Positions 1 through 9,062 of a stretch of DNA of 64,000 bases are shown piece by piece. The notes under the pieces are model-generated. The model did no database searches. It was not told the DNA's origin and saw only the letters and a list, made by a program, of their open reading frames with translations. Location: the NCBI GenBank assembly GCA_964035575.1, contig OZ037878.1, positions 1,240,001 to 1,304,000 of the forward strand. Reading direction: 5' to 3'. Positions within the stretch are counted from its first letter, which is position 1. Each line of letters begins with the position of its first letter. Origin of the DNA: Rhynchopus sp. YZ270_cl-10. Its lineage: Eukaryota; Euglenozoa; Diplonemea; Diplonemida; Diplonemidae. A program made the position numbers and the translations under genes.

Positions 1-92
1 TACTGTGTACTGTGTACTGTGTACTGTGTACTGTGTACTGTGTACTGTGTACTGTGTACTGTGTACTGTGTACTGTGTACTGTGTACTGTGT
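1..92. repeat. 7-bp satellite (TACTGTG)n, cut by window edge
   Basis: About 13 perfect head-to-tail copies of TACTGTG run in from the window start. The same 7-mer forms the 48-copy array at 11375-11710, so this is a recurrent satellite of the genome. Confidence 0.95.
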
Positions 93-372
93 AGAAACGC
101 GGTAGAAACATGGGGAATCGGTTATGTAGCCACGCCAGTAAAAATTTAACACCGGTGGCATGCTTCCCAGTACGCATAAGTGCATAGAAAAAATCGTAAA
201 ACAACGTGTAATCTGTGGTGGTCAAAAGTGCAAAATTCCTTCGGCAATGGTCAGCCAGGCAAAATTTTGTTGCTCCACTCGCCAAAAAAAAAAATTGTTG
301 TCACCTTTTTTGGACTTTTCGTGTTGAAAAAACGGGGGGGAAACGCAAAAAAAGCAAAAAGTTTAAATTCCC

Positions 373-424
373 TCCATTACACTCCATTACACCCCATTAC
401 GCCCCATTACACCCCATTACACAT
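373..424. repeat. Minisatellite based on CCATTACACC
   Basis: About five imperfect tandem copies of a 10-11 bp unit of the form CCATTACACC / CCATTACGCC. Confidence 0.85.
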
Positions 425-886
425 GAATTACGCCGTGCCCGGGACACCCCATTAAAATTGAACATTTTGCAGCCAAACTATGACGTGGGAAGAGTGCAAG
501 CTTGCGCCGCAGGCGCACGGTACGCTACTTTTCTTCTTTTTCGCTATGCCGCATGCTTCCTTTTACAGTAAAATAAAAGAAAATTGTCATCTGAAAATAG
601 AGTTCTGTGGGGGGCAAGGTGAGGGGTGGGGCTCCGCACCAAACCTGAAAATAGCCTGTAAAACTGATACATGCATTTTAGGTCCAAAATACTCATTTCT
701 CAGCGCAAAGTGACCCCATCACAATACGCACGGACTCCGGAGAATCGGGAAAAAAAATTTTTCCTTTCGATTTTTTGTGGGCAAAAATTGGCAAAAAAAA
801 TTTTCGCCCCCCCCCGGACCCCCCAAAAAAAGTCACCTATAAAAAAAAGTTTTTTTCCCTTAATCACGCCTAAAATAAAGTCAAAA

Positions 887-926
887 AAATGTACTTCTAA
901 TGTACTTCTAATGTACTTCTAATGTA
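887..926. repeat. 12-bp tandem repeat TAATGTACTTCT
   Basis: Three and a half head-to-tail copies of a 12-bp unit, in an AT-rich context. Confidence 0.85.
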
Positions 927-1003
927 CCCCAAAAACCGGGTTTCGGGCCACACCAACCAGGTTTTTTTTTTTTTTTTTGGATCATATCTCATATCTGAAA
1001 ACC

Positions 1004-1029
1004 GTCATATCTCGAATTCGAGATATGAC
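1004..1029. repeat. Perfect 26-bp palindrome
   Basis: The strand reads GTCATATCTCGAA then TTCGAGATATGAC, so the two 13-bp halves are exact reverse complements with no spacer. An imperfect copy of the half-site (CATATCTCATATCTG) lies just before it. Confidence 0.9.
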
Positions 1030-1238
1030 TTATGACCCCGCCAAACCCCTGTTTTATGAGCACCCCTGGCAAAAAGGTTTACGCTAATAATCTATTATTT
1101 AATCAGGTTCGTGAGGCAATGGCCATTTGTTTTTTGTTTTTGTTTTTGTTTTTTCTTCTGTTGTGCTTTCACCCGAGGCAAGCGGGCTCATCCGCCGAGG
1201 TCAGAGGTGCGTGCATCGAATGAAGAAAAGGTCCCCGC

Positions 1239-1271
<33 letters not shown>

Positions 1272-1276
1272 ACACA

Positions 1277-1402
1277 GTGAAGATTGCACAACTGTGGCAA
1301 CACAACCGAGGCAACTACACCACTCCAATAATTTACCAGAAAAAAAAAAAGTATAGTGGAGCACACTCTAGGGTGGCTACACTAATACAACCAAGTTTTC
1401 AA
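1277..1402 (+). repeat. Dispersed repeats, family E followed by family C
   Basis: 1277-1332 is a family E copy (AGATTGCACAACTGTGGC, later CCGAGGCAACTACA and CTCCAATAATTTACC), also found at 15748-15822 and 60205-60275. 1350-1402 is a family C hairpin: TAGTGGAG pairs with CTACACTA and an inner CACT pairs with GGTG, followed by ATACAACCAAGTTTTC. Confidence 0.75.
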
Positions 1403-1846
1403 AAAAAAAAAAAAGGTTCACCCTCTAATCATTTTTGTTGTTTTGATTACCTAATACGAATCGTGGCTGCTTCGTGAGTAGTCCATACTCAAACAATTTT
1501 TTTTTTTTTGATTACCCTCAGTACATGAAGATCAGATACAGCAATATGACGTACCGCACAAAAGAGTCTCCCTCCAGGGTTGCACTTTAAATTGCACTTG
1601 GGCCCCTTTTGTGGTCATCCTAAAACTCTATGAAGGCCCTAAGGCTGTTTCCATACGGCGCCATCCCTCCTTTCCCCTCCTAGACCCCTTTAGACCCAAA
1701 CAGAAAATAGTCGTATGTTGAAAAAGGCGCTTGCAGTGGGAGCACTCTGTTTTGTGAGTCTCCAGGGCTGGGTCTGGTGGGATGACTCCTTTCACAGCAA
1801 CACCTTCAGGTCTCAACACTGTGTTCCCCCCCCTTCTGCGTTCACG

Positions 1847-2536
1847 ATGAGCAAGACTGCCATTCTTATTGGAGGGACCGGGCAGGTTGGGAAGCACCTC
1901 ACGAGAGAATTGGTTGAGTCTGGCGCATTCAGCAAGGTACGGTCTCTTGTCCGCTCCAAACGCGAGCCTGAGTACTACGGCCTGAAGGAAGAGGGTTGTC
2001 TCGAGCAGGTTGTCATCCCCGATTTCCACTCAATGGACGTTACACACTTCGAGGGATTTGAGTATGGATTTTCCGCCTTCGGGACAACCCGCAAAATTGC
2101 CGGCAGCGCAGAAGCCTTTGAAAAGATTGACTACGGCATCAACGTTGCTGCAGGAGAGCTTATGAAGAAAGGTGGTGTCAAGCATATGCAGCTGGTCTCC
2201 TCCCAAGGTGCCAACGCAAAGGGGTTTCTTCTGTACCCCTCTGTGAAGGGGCGCATCGAAGAGACGCTGAAGGCATGCGACTTTGAGAAGTTGACCATCT
2301 GGCGTCCAGGTCTGCTCGCAGGGCGTGAGGATAGCTCCCGCGGTGGGGAGTCCTTCCTGAACTGCATTGTGCCCAACCACTTCAGAGTGCATGTGCGCAC
2401 TGTCGCGCGCGCTCTCATGTACAACGCCCTCAAACCTCTCCACGAATCCAAAGTTGAAACATACGAAAACGGGCCACTCAAAAAGGCCGTAGAGGCAGCA
2501 GGAGGCAAGGAAGCGATGTTTGAGCAGAAGTATTAG
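1847..2536 (+). CDS. TIP30/HTATIP2-like NAD(P)-binding protein
   Basis: A 229-residue single-exon protein of the extended/atypical short-chain dehydrogenase class. The N-terminus has the Rossmann glycine motif GGTGQVGK (about residues 9-16) after a hydrophobic strand, and the middle has YPSVKG, the YxxxK signature of this superfamily. The segment around GFEYGFSAFGTTRK and the motif LVSSQGAN match the family that includes oxidoreductase HTATIP2 (TIP30/CC3), a protein linked in animals to nuclear import and lipid metabolism; the role here is inferred only from family. I chose the ATG at 1847 because the Rossmann fold starts at once; an in-frame ATG at 1715 would add 44 residues with a hydrophobic stretch, and I treat that as 5' leader. 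No intron is seen. Confidence 0.85.
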   Translation: MSKTAILIGGTGQVGKHLTRELVESGAFSKVRSLVRSKREPEYYGLKEEGCLEQVVIPDFHSMDVTHFEGFEYGFSAFGTTRKIAGSAEAFEKIDYGINVAAGELMKKGGVKHMQLVSSQGANAKGFLLYPSVKGRIEETLKACDFEKLTIWRPGLLAGREDSSRGGESFLNCIVPNHFRVHVRTVARALMYNALKPLHESKVETYENGPLKKAVEAAGGKEAMFEQKY

Positions 2537-2805
2537 AGGTGAGTGGGTTGTGTCTTTGTGTTGCTGGGCTTTTGAAAAAAAAAAGGGGGGTGAGAAACGT
2601 GGGGGGCTTTTGTAATGATTTTATACTGTTTTGCAGTGACTAAAAAAAGACGGACCAGAGTTCCTAACGTCTCATCTCTCACTCTATGCCGTTCCTTAGG
2701 TATGAGGTGTGCTATAAGCATCCTGGCCTGTTAAGGGAGCTACCGAACCACTTCGGGTGGGGGTGATTATAGATACAACAAACAGGCCGAGTTTTTTTTC
2801 TTTTT

Positions 2806-2862
2806 TTTTTTGGAAACTTGGTTGTATGAGTGTAGCCACTCTAGAGTGTGCTCCACTATTGC
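2806..2862 (-). repeat. Dispersed hairpin repeat, family C (reverse)
   Basis: Reverse complement of the copy at 1350-1402: it reads AAACTTGGTTGTATGAG, then TGTAGCCACT, then GTGCTCCACTA. The hairpin arms are conserved. Confidence 0.75.
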
Positions 2863-3192
2863 TTTTTTTTTTTTTCTTTTTATTTTAAGGCAGGCTCTCC
2901 GCTAGGATTTCCGATTTTGAAAATATTCTGTTGATGGTCCACGTTGGTGGGGTACATGCTTGCGCCGCAGGCGCACGGTACGCAACTTTTTTTTTTTCCA
3001 ACGCCCGATTTTGACTTTTTTGGGACGTTTGAGCACTCACCTCTCCATATCTTCTTCTCCTGAGCTTTTTTGACAGGTAGAACGGGTCTGAACCACTCAG
3101 CAGAACTTTTTTTTTTTTTCTTTTTTTCCCCATTTTCAAAAAGTTCTGTTGACAATCAACAGAACTTTAGTACCTAGCGGAGTGCCTGTTTT

Positions 3193-3240
3193 AAGGTGAC
3201 TAAGCACGAGAGGCTTAGGATCATCTTATAAATTTTTCTT
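3193..3240 (+). repeat. Dispersed stem-loop repeat, family A (type copy)
   Basis: Perfect 6-bp stem CTAAGC (3200-3205) and GCTTAG (3213-3218) around loop ACGAGAG, flanked by TGA on the left and TCA on the right, which can lengthen the stem. It is followed by TCATCTTATAAATTTTTC. At least 15 related copies are listed below, all on the + strand. Confidence 0.85.
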
Positions 3241-3496
3241 TTATTTTTAATTGTCCCCACCTAGCTGCGACACCTATCAAATCCATTTTAATCAAATATG
3301 CCATTATGCGTACTGTAGTGAGGTGGCGAGCATAGGGCAAGCATAGGAGCTTCGGGCTCCTCTTACCTAAACCTTTCTTTGTCTTGGATGACTTAGTACA
3401 TGATTGATTTTTTTTTTTCTAATCATTTATAGCCCGGAGGGGGTCGCGCCCAGGTTGACCGTGTTTCATCTTCCAACGTTCAGCTTTTCTCGCTGT

Positions 3497-3563
3497 GTGA
3501 TCACGATTGTGATCAAAGTGACTAAGCACAGAGAGACTTGAGTTCATCTCATAAACTATTCTT
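3497..3563 (+). repeat. Stem-loop repeat, family A, with upstream hairpin
   Basis: Reads TGATCAC GATT GTGATCA (a 7-bp hairpin), then GTGACTAAGCACAGAGAG, ACTTGAG and TTCATCTCATAAAC. The copy at 59084-59150 has the same upstream hairpin, so the element is longer than the core stem. Confidence 0.75.
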
Positions 3564-4460
3564 TCTTATGCACGCCTTATACCCCACCCCACCCACGCCT
3601 TATTTGTATTGAGGGTGGGGCTGGCATAGGACACTGGGACAACGTCTGGTTCTCACATACGATGTGGTCCAGGGAGTAGGTGCAGGGTGGCTACAACGTC
3701 GCTTTCTTCGTTTCTTTTTTTTTTATTTTTGTTTTAATGTTTGCAAGGAAATAGCTTGGGTTTTCCCCAAAATCAGAAATTACGCTGATTTTTTCCCCCC
3801 CCTTTTCCCGGACTAACGTTGCATATAGCAGCTATTTCCCTGATGTTTGTTCTGCTCAATTTCATCTCATCGAAACGGGACAATAAGCACCTCACTGGAG
3901 CTCTTCTGGAGGATTTCCAAAAAAAAAATTATTTGGGGATGTTGCAGTCGCAGCTCCACGTGATGTGTGGTGTCGCAATTGATTGGAATGAAGCCCGCAA
4001 AAGACCCAGTATTATGAAAACAACCTTGGCAACTTGTGTTGTATTCAAATAACAGATGTGTCTCTGTGTGGGTGTTTTGCAAAAAAAAAAATCGTGTGTC
4101 AAAGTTTCAGCAATAGTATGTGTGTGTACGTGTAGTTTCTTTGCGAGTTTCTTGTTTTTGATAGTTTCGAGTTTGAAAGAGTCGTCTTGCATATGAAGGC
4201 TCAAATACATGTAGGAGTAGGGGGTTGCCATTTGCTTGTCTTACGCATGGACGTGTCTGTTCACGTGCATTCGTCTTTTAAGCGTCCTAGGTGCAGTCAA
4301 TCAAAGCGCAGATCGCGAAGCTTGCGGCGTCAATCTGTGAAGATGAAGAAGAAGAAGGACAAGGTCCTCTGGCGGTCATTTGGGTAACTCCCTCACATCC
4401 GCCTGTCAACCTTGGGAAGAGACCTGTCTGTGCTGTTTCCAACTTCCATTTCCCCGAGAC

Positions 4461-4535
4461 GTGATGACAAACCTTTTCAACGTTTCCTGTTAGCTTGATC
4501 GACTCTGATGACAAACATTACTCAGCTCACTCTGA
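4461..4535 (+). ncRNA. Candidate C/D box snoRNA (a), copy 1
   Basis: Box C-like GTGATGA at 4461, an internal CTGATGA overlapping possible D'/C' boxes at about 4504, and D box CTGA at 4532-4535. The 75-nt span suits a C/D snoRNA, but I see no clear terminal stem and the target is unknown. Weak evidence. Confidence 0.25.
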
Positions 4536-4674
4536 CACAAAAGCAGCAGCACACCTCAGCACGAGAGGAGCAGACTCTAGGAAGTGCGGTGGTCCTCTTT
4601 GTGGCCAAACGTACGCCGAGCATCTGCGAGAGCTCCCTCCCTCCCTCCCTCCCTCCTCCGAACAGTTCCGCCGG

Positions 4675-4754
4675 ATGATGACAAAACTTAATAATTTGGC
4701 AATTTGCGTATGAGGCAACAGCTGCTGATTACAACATTAAGAAGACGAGACTGA
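4675..4754 (+). ncRNA. Candidate C/D box snoRNA (b), copy 1
   Basis: Box C ATGATGA at 4675, a possible D' box CTGA at 4725 and D box CTGA at 4751-4754, an 80-nt span. It follows the previous candidate in tandem within the duplicated cassette. Weak evidence on motifs alone. Confidence 0.25.
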
Positions 4755-4893
4755 CGTTCCCATGCACGGCTGAAGGTAGTTGCCTCGGCTGTTGGTCTGC
4801 ATATTGCAGCTTCCGTTTCTATCTCTTTGTCTCTTGCTTGTCCACACCTTCTCCACGATAAACGCCACAGCACAAAACACAAAAACACAAAAA

Positions 4894-6057
4894 ATGGATC
4901 TCACTATCAAGGATTTTGATGAGAAGGAACATGTGGTGGAGGTGGGTGTGGATGATGCACTTGGACACCTGCGTCTGAAGGTGGCGTCTGCAGCAGGGTT
5001 GCAGGAAGACAGCTTTCAGATGACTTTCAGAGGGGAGGTGCTGCGTGAAGAGGAGGGCATCAAGGAGCTGAGTGCTGGGGACACGATTATGCTCATGAGG
5101 ACAACGAAGTTTGCTGCCATTGCAGCACTTCACGCATTGGGCGAGACAGACCTGACAAAAAAGAGGTTGGAGACTGTGGACGATCCGGACGTTGCGCGTT
5201 TGCTTTTGGAGGCGGAGGTTGCGACTGAGATTCCTGATGGCTTCTTGCAACGCAGTGCGTTAACGCGACTTGACCTTAGTGCTGTGTCGGTTGTCACCGA
5301 AATAGGGAATGCCTTCCTGGACAATTGCCCACAGTTGACAGAGCTTGACCTTTCAGGGTTGTGCAATGTGACTGTGATAGGAGCTTACTTCATCAACAGT
5401 ACCGAGCGATTGGAGAGCATCAACCTGTCGGGGTTCGGCAGTGTCACCGAAATAGGTAAGTGGTTTCTTGCCAGCACTGCATTACGAACGGTTGACCTCT
5501 CTGTGTTTCGCTGTGTGACTGTGATTGAGGAGGGTTTTCTTAACTTCTGCAAGCATTTGACGTCTGTGGACCTCTCGGGGTTGAGCAATGTCACCAAAAT
5601 AGGTCACGACTTTCTTTACGGCTGCTCGGCGTTGAAGAGAGTTTGTCTTTCGGGGTTGAGGAGTGTCGTTACCATCGGGGTGAGCTTCTTTGGGAATTGC
5701 TCGCGCTTGCAAGTCGTCACTGGTCTGTCTGCGTTGAGCGGGGTCAGGAGTATTGGGGAGGGCTTCTTCTCCTGCTCAGGGTTAACAAGAATGAATGCCT
5801 CAGGGTTGAGCAAGGACGCTCTGGTTGTGAGGAGGTTGCTTGCGAAGGAACCGCCTTTGCCGACTGACGCGATTCACGGTCTGAGATGCGAGACTGACAA
5901 CGTGCCCGACCCCGCAACCGTGCAGAAAGAAAGGTGCAGGCGGAAGCGTCTTCATGCAGACACAGAGCCCTCTGAGGAAAGGGAAGCAGGGTTCGCAGAG
6001 AGCAAGGGTTCGCCTGCGCGCAACGAGGATGAAGGTGAGGAGGAACAGACGCCATGA
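4894..6057 (+). CDS. Ubiquitin-like domain / BspA-type LRR protein
   Basis: A 387-residue protein. Residues about 1-70 look like a ubiquitin-type beta-grasp (MDLTIKDFDEKEHVVEV, later FRGEVLREEEGIKELSAGDT, comparable with the ubiquitin segment around its loop before the last strand). From about residue 115 to 320 there are roughly seven leucine-rich repeats of 23-24 residues of the form LTSVDLSGLSNVTKIGHDFL, close to the BspA/Treponema-like LRR class. The tail is charged (RCRRKRLH, then GEEEQTP). No transmembrane segment is seen, so a cytosolic scaffold or ubiquitin-linked adaptor is likely; the actual role is unknown. The ATG at 4894 follows an A-rich leader and begins the domain exactly; an upstream in-frame ATG at 4780 would add a hydrophobic leader and is less likely. 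Overlapping the stop, another frame reads MSEEDTAVVRPGKRVKKG and stop, a plausible old C-terminus. Confidence 0.85.
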   Translation: MDLTIKDFDEKEHVVEVGVDDALGHLRLKVASAAGLQEDSFQMTFRGEVLREEEGIKELSAGDTIMLMRTTKFAAIAALHALGETDLTKKRLETVDDPDVARLLLEAEVATEIPDGFLQRSALTRLDLSAVSVVTEIGNAFLDNCPQLTELDLSGLCNVTVIGAYFINSTERLESINLSGFGSVTEIGKWFLASTALRTVDLSVFRCVTVIEEGFLNFCKHLTSVDLSGLSNVTKIGHDFLYGCSALKRVCLSGLRSVVTIGVSFFGNCSRLQVVTGLSALSGVRSIGEGFFSCSGLTRMNASGLSKDALVVRRLLAKEPPLPTDAIHGLRCETDNVPDPATVQKERCRRKRLHADTEPSEEREAGFAESKGSPARNEDEGEEEQTP

Positions 6058-6285
6058 GTGAAGAGGACACCGCTGTTGTGCGTCCTGGCAAGAGGGTTAA
6101 AAAGGGCTGAATGAACGTGGGTTGAATTGGGTTTGGTAGGTTTTCTCCGCCTTTTTTTGATAAAACAACTTGTTGTCAATTCTAAAAAGATTGGAGGCAG
6201 CGCTGCGGGCAAACAAAACGGATTGAAAAAGGCAGAAGTGCTTGTTTCTTTGAGTACTCAATTTACCGCAACTATACTTCAGTTA
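6058..6285. other. Short spacer
   Basis: Nothing recognised beyond the possible out-of-frame tail of the LRR gene described there. Confidence 0.5.
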
Positions 6286-6659
6286 CAGTAAGACAACAAA
6301 CACCGGTGGGGTAAAAATATAGGTGGGGTAAAAACATCGGAGGGGTAAAAACTAAGGTGTATTTTGGGATTTCAAAATTCTAAGGAGGGTTTTTACCCCT
6401 CCGATGTTTTTACCCCACCGGTGTTTTTACCCTGGGCAGGAGAATTTTGATGGCAAGCCCCACCCTTTTCCCCAATATCTCACCTCATTTCCCCATATTT
6501 TCCATGTTGCCCCAAAGTATCATGTCCACTGGAAAAAACACCGGTGGGGTAGGAACATAGGTGGGGTAAAAACACCGGAGGGGTAAAAACTAAGGTGGAT
6601 TTTGGAATTTCAAAACTCTAAGGAGGGTTTTTACCCCACCGATGTTTGTTGTCTTACTG
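6286..6659. mobile_element. Tc1/mariner-like MITE with internal duplication
   Basis: Terminal inverted repeats starting CAGTAAGACAACAAACA on both ends, flanked by TA on each side (6284-6285 and 6660-6661), as Tc1/mariner elements use. The 374-bp interior is two tandem fold-back units built of GGTGGGGTAAAAACA-like repeats and a conserved centre CTAAGGAGGGTTTTTACC. No coding capacity. Confidence 0.7.
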
Positions 6660-6910
6660 TAACACATTTTTTTCACCTTTTTGTTTTCCGGCTTTGAGCG
6701 AACAAACAAAAGACCCGATATTTTTCTTGTTCCCTCATGCGATGGTGGTGAAGACGTGTTGCGGTACATCTTTCAAGTTTTCTTTCTTTTTCCCTGTTTT
6801 CAGTCGCAACACAAAACAGACAAAACAAGACATTCCCACCTCCCTCGAGAGTTTATGCAGCGTTTTTACCACCTCCCTCCCCAACCTGAAAGAAGAAGGT
6901 ATCATTTGAT
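6660..6910. other. Spacer
   Basis: AT-rich DNA between the MITE and cassette copy 2. It includes ATCTTTCAAGTTTTCTTTC, similar to the 3' part of family A repeats. No gene seen. Confidence 0.5.
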
Positions 6911-7017
6911 TGAGGACAAGGTCCTCTGGCGGTCATTTGGGTAACTCCCTCACATCTGCCTGTCAACCTTGGCAAGAGACCTGTCTGTGCTGTTTCCAAC
7001 TTCCATTTCCCCGAGAC

Positions 7018-7092
7018 GTGATGACAAACCTTTTCAACGTTTCCTGTTAGCTTGATCGACTCTGATGACAAACATTACTCAGCTCACTCTGA
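7018..7092 (+). ncRNA. Candidate C/D box snoRNA (a), copy 2
   Basis: Second copy of the candidate at 4461-4535, with box C GTGATGA and D box CTGA (7089-7092) unchanged. Motif evidence only. Confidence 0.25.
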
Positions 7093-7230
7093 CACAAAAC
7101 AGCAGCACACCTCAGCACGAGAGGAGCAGACTCTAGGAAGTGCGGTGGTCCTCTTTGTGGCCAAACGTACGCCGAGCATCTGCGAGAGCTCCCTCCCTCC
7201 CTCCCTCCCTCCTCCGAACAGTTCCGCCGG

Positions 7231-7310
7231 ATGATGACAAAACTTAATAATTTGGCAATTTGCGTATGAGGCAACAGCTGCTGATTACAACATTAAGAAG
7301 ACGAGACTGA
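7231..7310 (+). ncRNA. Candidate C/D box snoRNA (b), copy 2
   Basis: Second copy of the candidate at 4675-4754, with box C ATGATGA and D box CTGA (7307-7310) unchanged. Motif evidence only. Confidence 0.25.
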
Positions 7311-7493
7311 CTTTCCCATGCACAACCCTCAGCACCATACTACTACTACCTGTGGTATGGACTACACGGGCTTAGGTTGCATTACCAACTTTCTGTTTCC
7401 TCCCACCTGGGCACTCCGTACCTACCCCCACACCACACAAGCCTATTTGCACAACGCCAGACACACACTAGCATCACCGACCACACTTCAAGC

Positions 7494-8701
7494 ATGCAAT
7501 GGACACAGCTGCTGCTTCTCGCCCTGTTCCCACTCGCCGCACAGCCTGTTGTCATTAACGTATGTACGCCACACCCGCACTACACCGATATCAACGTAAC
7601 CTGTTTATGCCACACTTAGCCCCCTCTCTCCCTCTACAGTGGTCATACCAAAAGATCGCCGATGACATGACCGGTCCTGCGTCATGGGTGAACAACTACC
7701 CTTCATGTGGCACGGCATCTAAGGAACAGTCGCCTATTGACGTGCCAGGGGAAGGGGACACAGAGACACTTCCACATCCACTTGCATTGAAGTGCGAGGA
7801 TGTGACGAGCGTTTTGGCAACAAACAACCAGTATAGTGTGGCGTACACGCCGACCACACAGGATGGGTCACCTGCGTGCACTTTGACACTTCCTTCACGT
7901 ATTGCGGGGAATGCCGTTGTGTCTACAGAACCTACTGCATACAGACTGCTCCATTGGCACATCCATGCACCAAGTGAACACACAATCCAAGGCAAACAGG
8001 CCGACCTTGAAGTCCATTTCGTCCACTCCTCTGCCTCTGGGGAGAAGGCAGTGGTCGGGGTTCTCTTTGAGCTAGGCGAGGCGAGTCCGTGGCTGGCACG
8101 CCTTCTGGCACATCCGGTGCCTCAGGCCCGCATCCCGCAGACACAGCTCGCTGCACATTACAACCAAGACGTCACACCAACGACCACCAATGCAAGCCTC
8201 ACCTCATTTTCTGTGGCCTCCCTTATCACTGCTGGGGGTGGCTTGGCTTCGGTGGGGTATGTACGTTATGGTGGTTCGCTCACGACACCTCCGTGCTCAG
8301 AGGGGGTACAGTGGAACCTCTTGACCGAGGTGCAAACAGTGTCTGTGGAGCAGCTGCAGAGCTTCAAGGATGCGTTGGGCTTTGACAGTGAGTTCATTAC
8401 TACGGCACGGCCGGTGCAGCCGGTTGGGGTGCGAAGGGTGTTCGGCTACCATGGCTGGAGGGAGGAGCCGAGGTACGTGGGCAGCCCCTCACGCCCCCTC
8501 TTCACACTGACAACCATGGCGCCCGCGCTAGCAGGCATCTTCGCAGTGCTCTTTGTCTTCCTCATCAAGCGCCGCTGTCTTCAGTTCTGCAAGTCTGAGT
8601 GGAGAGGAAAGGGGAAGGACAAAGTATCCGATGCCGGCGACGCAGAACACTTCCCCTCCATCGAAATGGGCTCCAGTGTTGGGTCAGATTCAGAGAAGTG
8701 A
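7494..8701 (+). CDS. Alpha carbonic anhydrase, secreted/type I membrane form
   Basis: Two exons, 7494-7559 and 7640-8701; the 80-bp intron (GTATGT...CTACAG) separates the signal peptide from the catalytic domain. The product is 375 residues. Residues 1-17 (MQWTQLLLLALFPLAAQ) are a signal peptide. The catalytic domain catalyses CO2 hydration to bicarbonate. It shows EQSPID, the zinc region HWHIHAPSEH (ligands most likely H129 and H131, gate E135), EVHFVH (third ligand H148), and the family signature YGGSLTTPPCSEGVQW. A hydrophobic segment (PALAGIFAVLFVFLI) and a basic stop-transfer KRR near the C-terminus predict membrane anchoring with the enzyme outside the cell or in a lumen. The short tail is charged. 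The start is fixed by the signal peptide and in-phase splice. Confidence 0.93.
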
Positions 8702-9062
8702 AGGGTAAGTGGGTGGGGGGAGTGGGGTAAATCATTAAGTTGGGGGGGGGGGAGGAGAAAGACCAAGCAGAGAGGGTGGAAAAAAATGCCTTGCTTGTTC
8801 TCGCATTTGTGTGGTGCGTTGAGAAATATCGTGTGCGTCTCTGATGTGCTGCATTTTTTTTTTTTGACACTCAATGTGTTTTTACCTAAAGCACAACCGC
8901 GTTAAGGCGCTTATGTGTTACACATCTATTTTCTGACAAAAGCACCTCTCTCTTTCCCACTCTTTTTGTTTCAGAGCCGTACCCTTCCCCTCCTTCCCCT
9001 CCTTAACCCTGTCCCCTTACCCCTTCACCCACAGCACGACACACAACACAGTCTTTATCAGA
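8702..9062. other. Spacer before biotin synthase
   Basis: No gene. It includes a G run near 8742, a T run near 8855 and a pyrimidine tract (about 8946-8972) ending in TTTCAG at 8974, 88 nt before the next ATG; this could be a splice acceptor for a leader exon or a trans-spliced leader. That is an inference. Confidence 0.45.

Larger units (their letters stand above)
93..1846. other. Non-coding spacer with simple repeats
   Basis: AT-rich DNA with many A and T homopolymers. I see no credible gene; open frames here are short and low in complexity. It holds the minisatellites at 373-424 and 887-926, the palindrome at 1004-1029 and dispersed repeats E and C at 1277-1402, described separately. Confidence 0.7.
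2537..4353. other. Non-coding spacer with dispersed repeats
   Basis: No gene supported. It holds a reverse-strand family C hairpin and two family A hairpins, long T runs, and a 77-codon open frame at 3819-4052 with no recognisable features. Confidence 0.6.
4354..4764 (+). repeat. 411-bp duplicated cassette, copy 1
   Basis: Almost identical to 6911-7322 (only a few substitutions and a one-base difference in an A run). It starts near GGACAAGGTCCTCTGGCGG and ends near ACGTTCCCATGCAC. It lies directly upstream of the ubiquitin-like/LRR gene, while copy 2 lies upstream of the carbonic anhydrase gene. It contains a (CTCC)n run and C/D-box-like motifs. Confidence 0.9.
6911..7322 (+). repeat. Duplicated cassette, copy 2
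   Basis: Near-identical to 4354-4764. Outside the cassette the flanks are unrelated, so the duplicated unit has sharp ends. It lies about 170 bp before the carbonic anhydrase start. Confidence 0.9.

Noticed and set aside
3819-4052. 77-codon frame
   Set aside because: No motif, crosses a run of A, and codon use is like the spacer.
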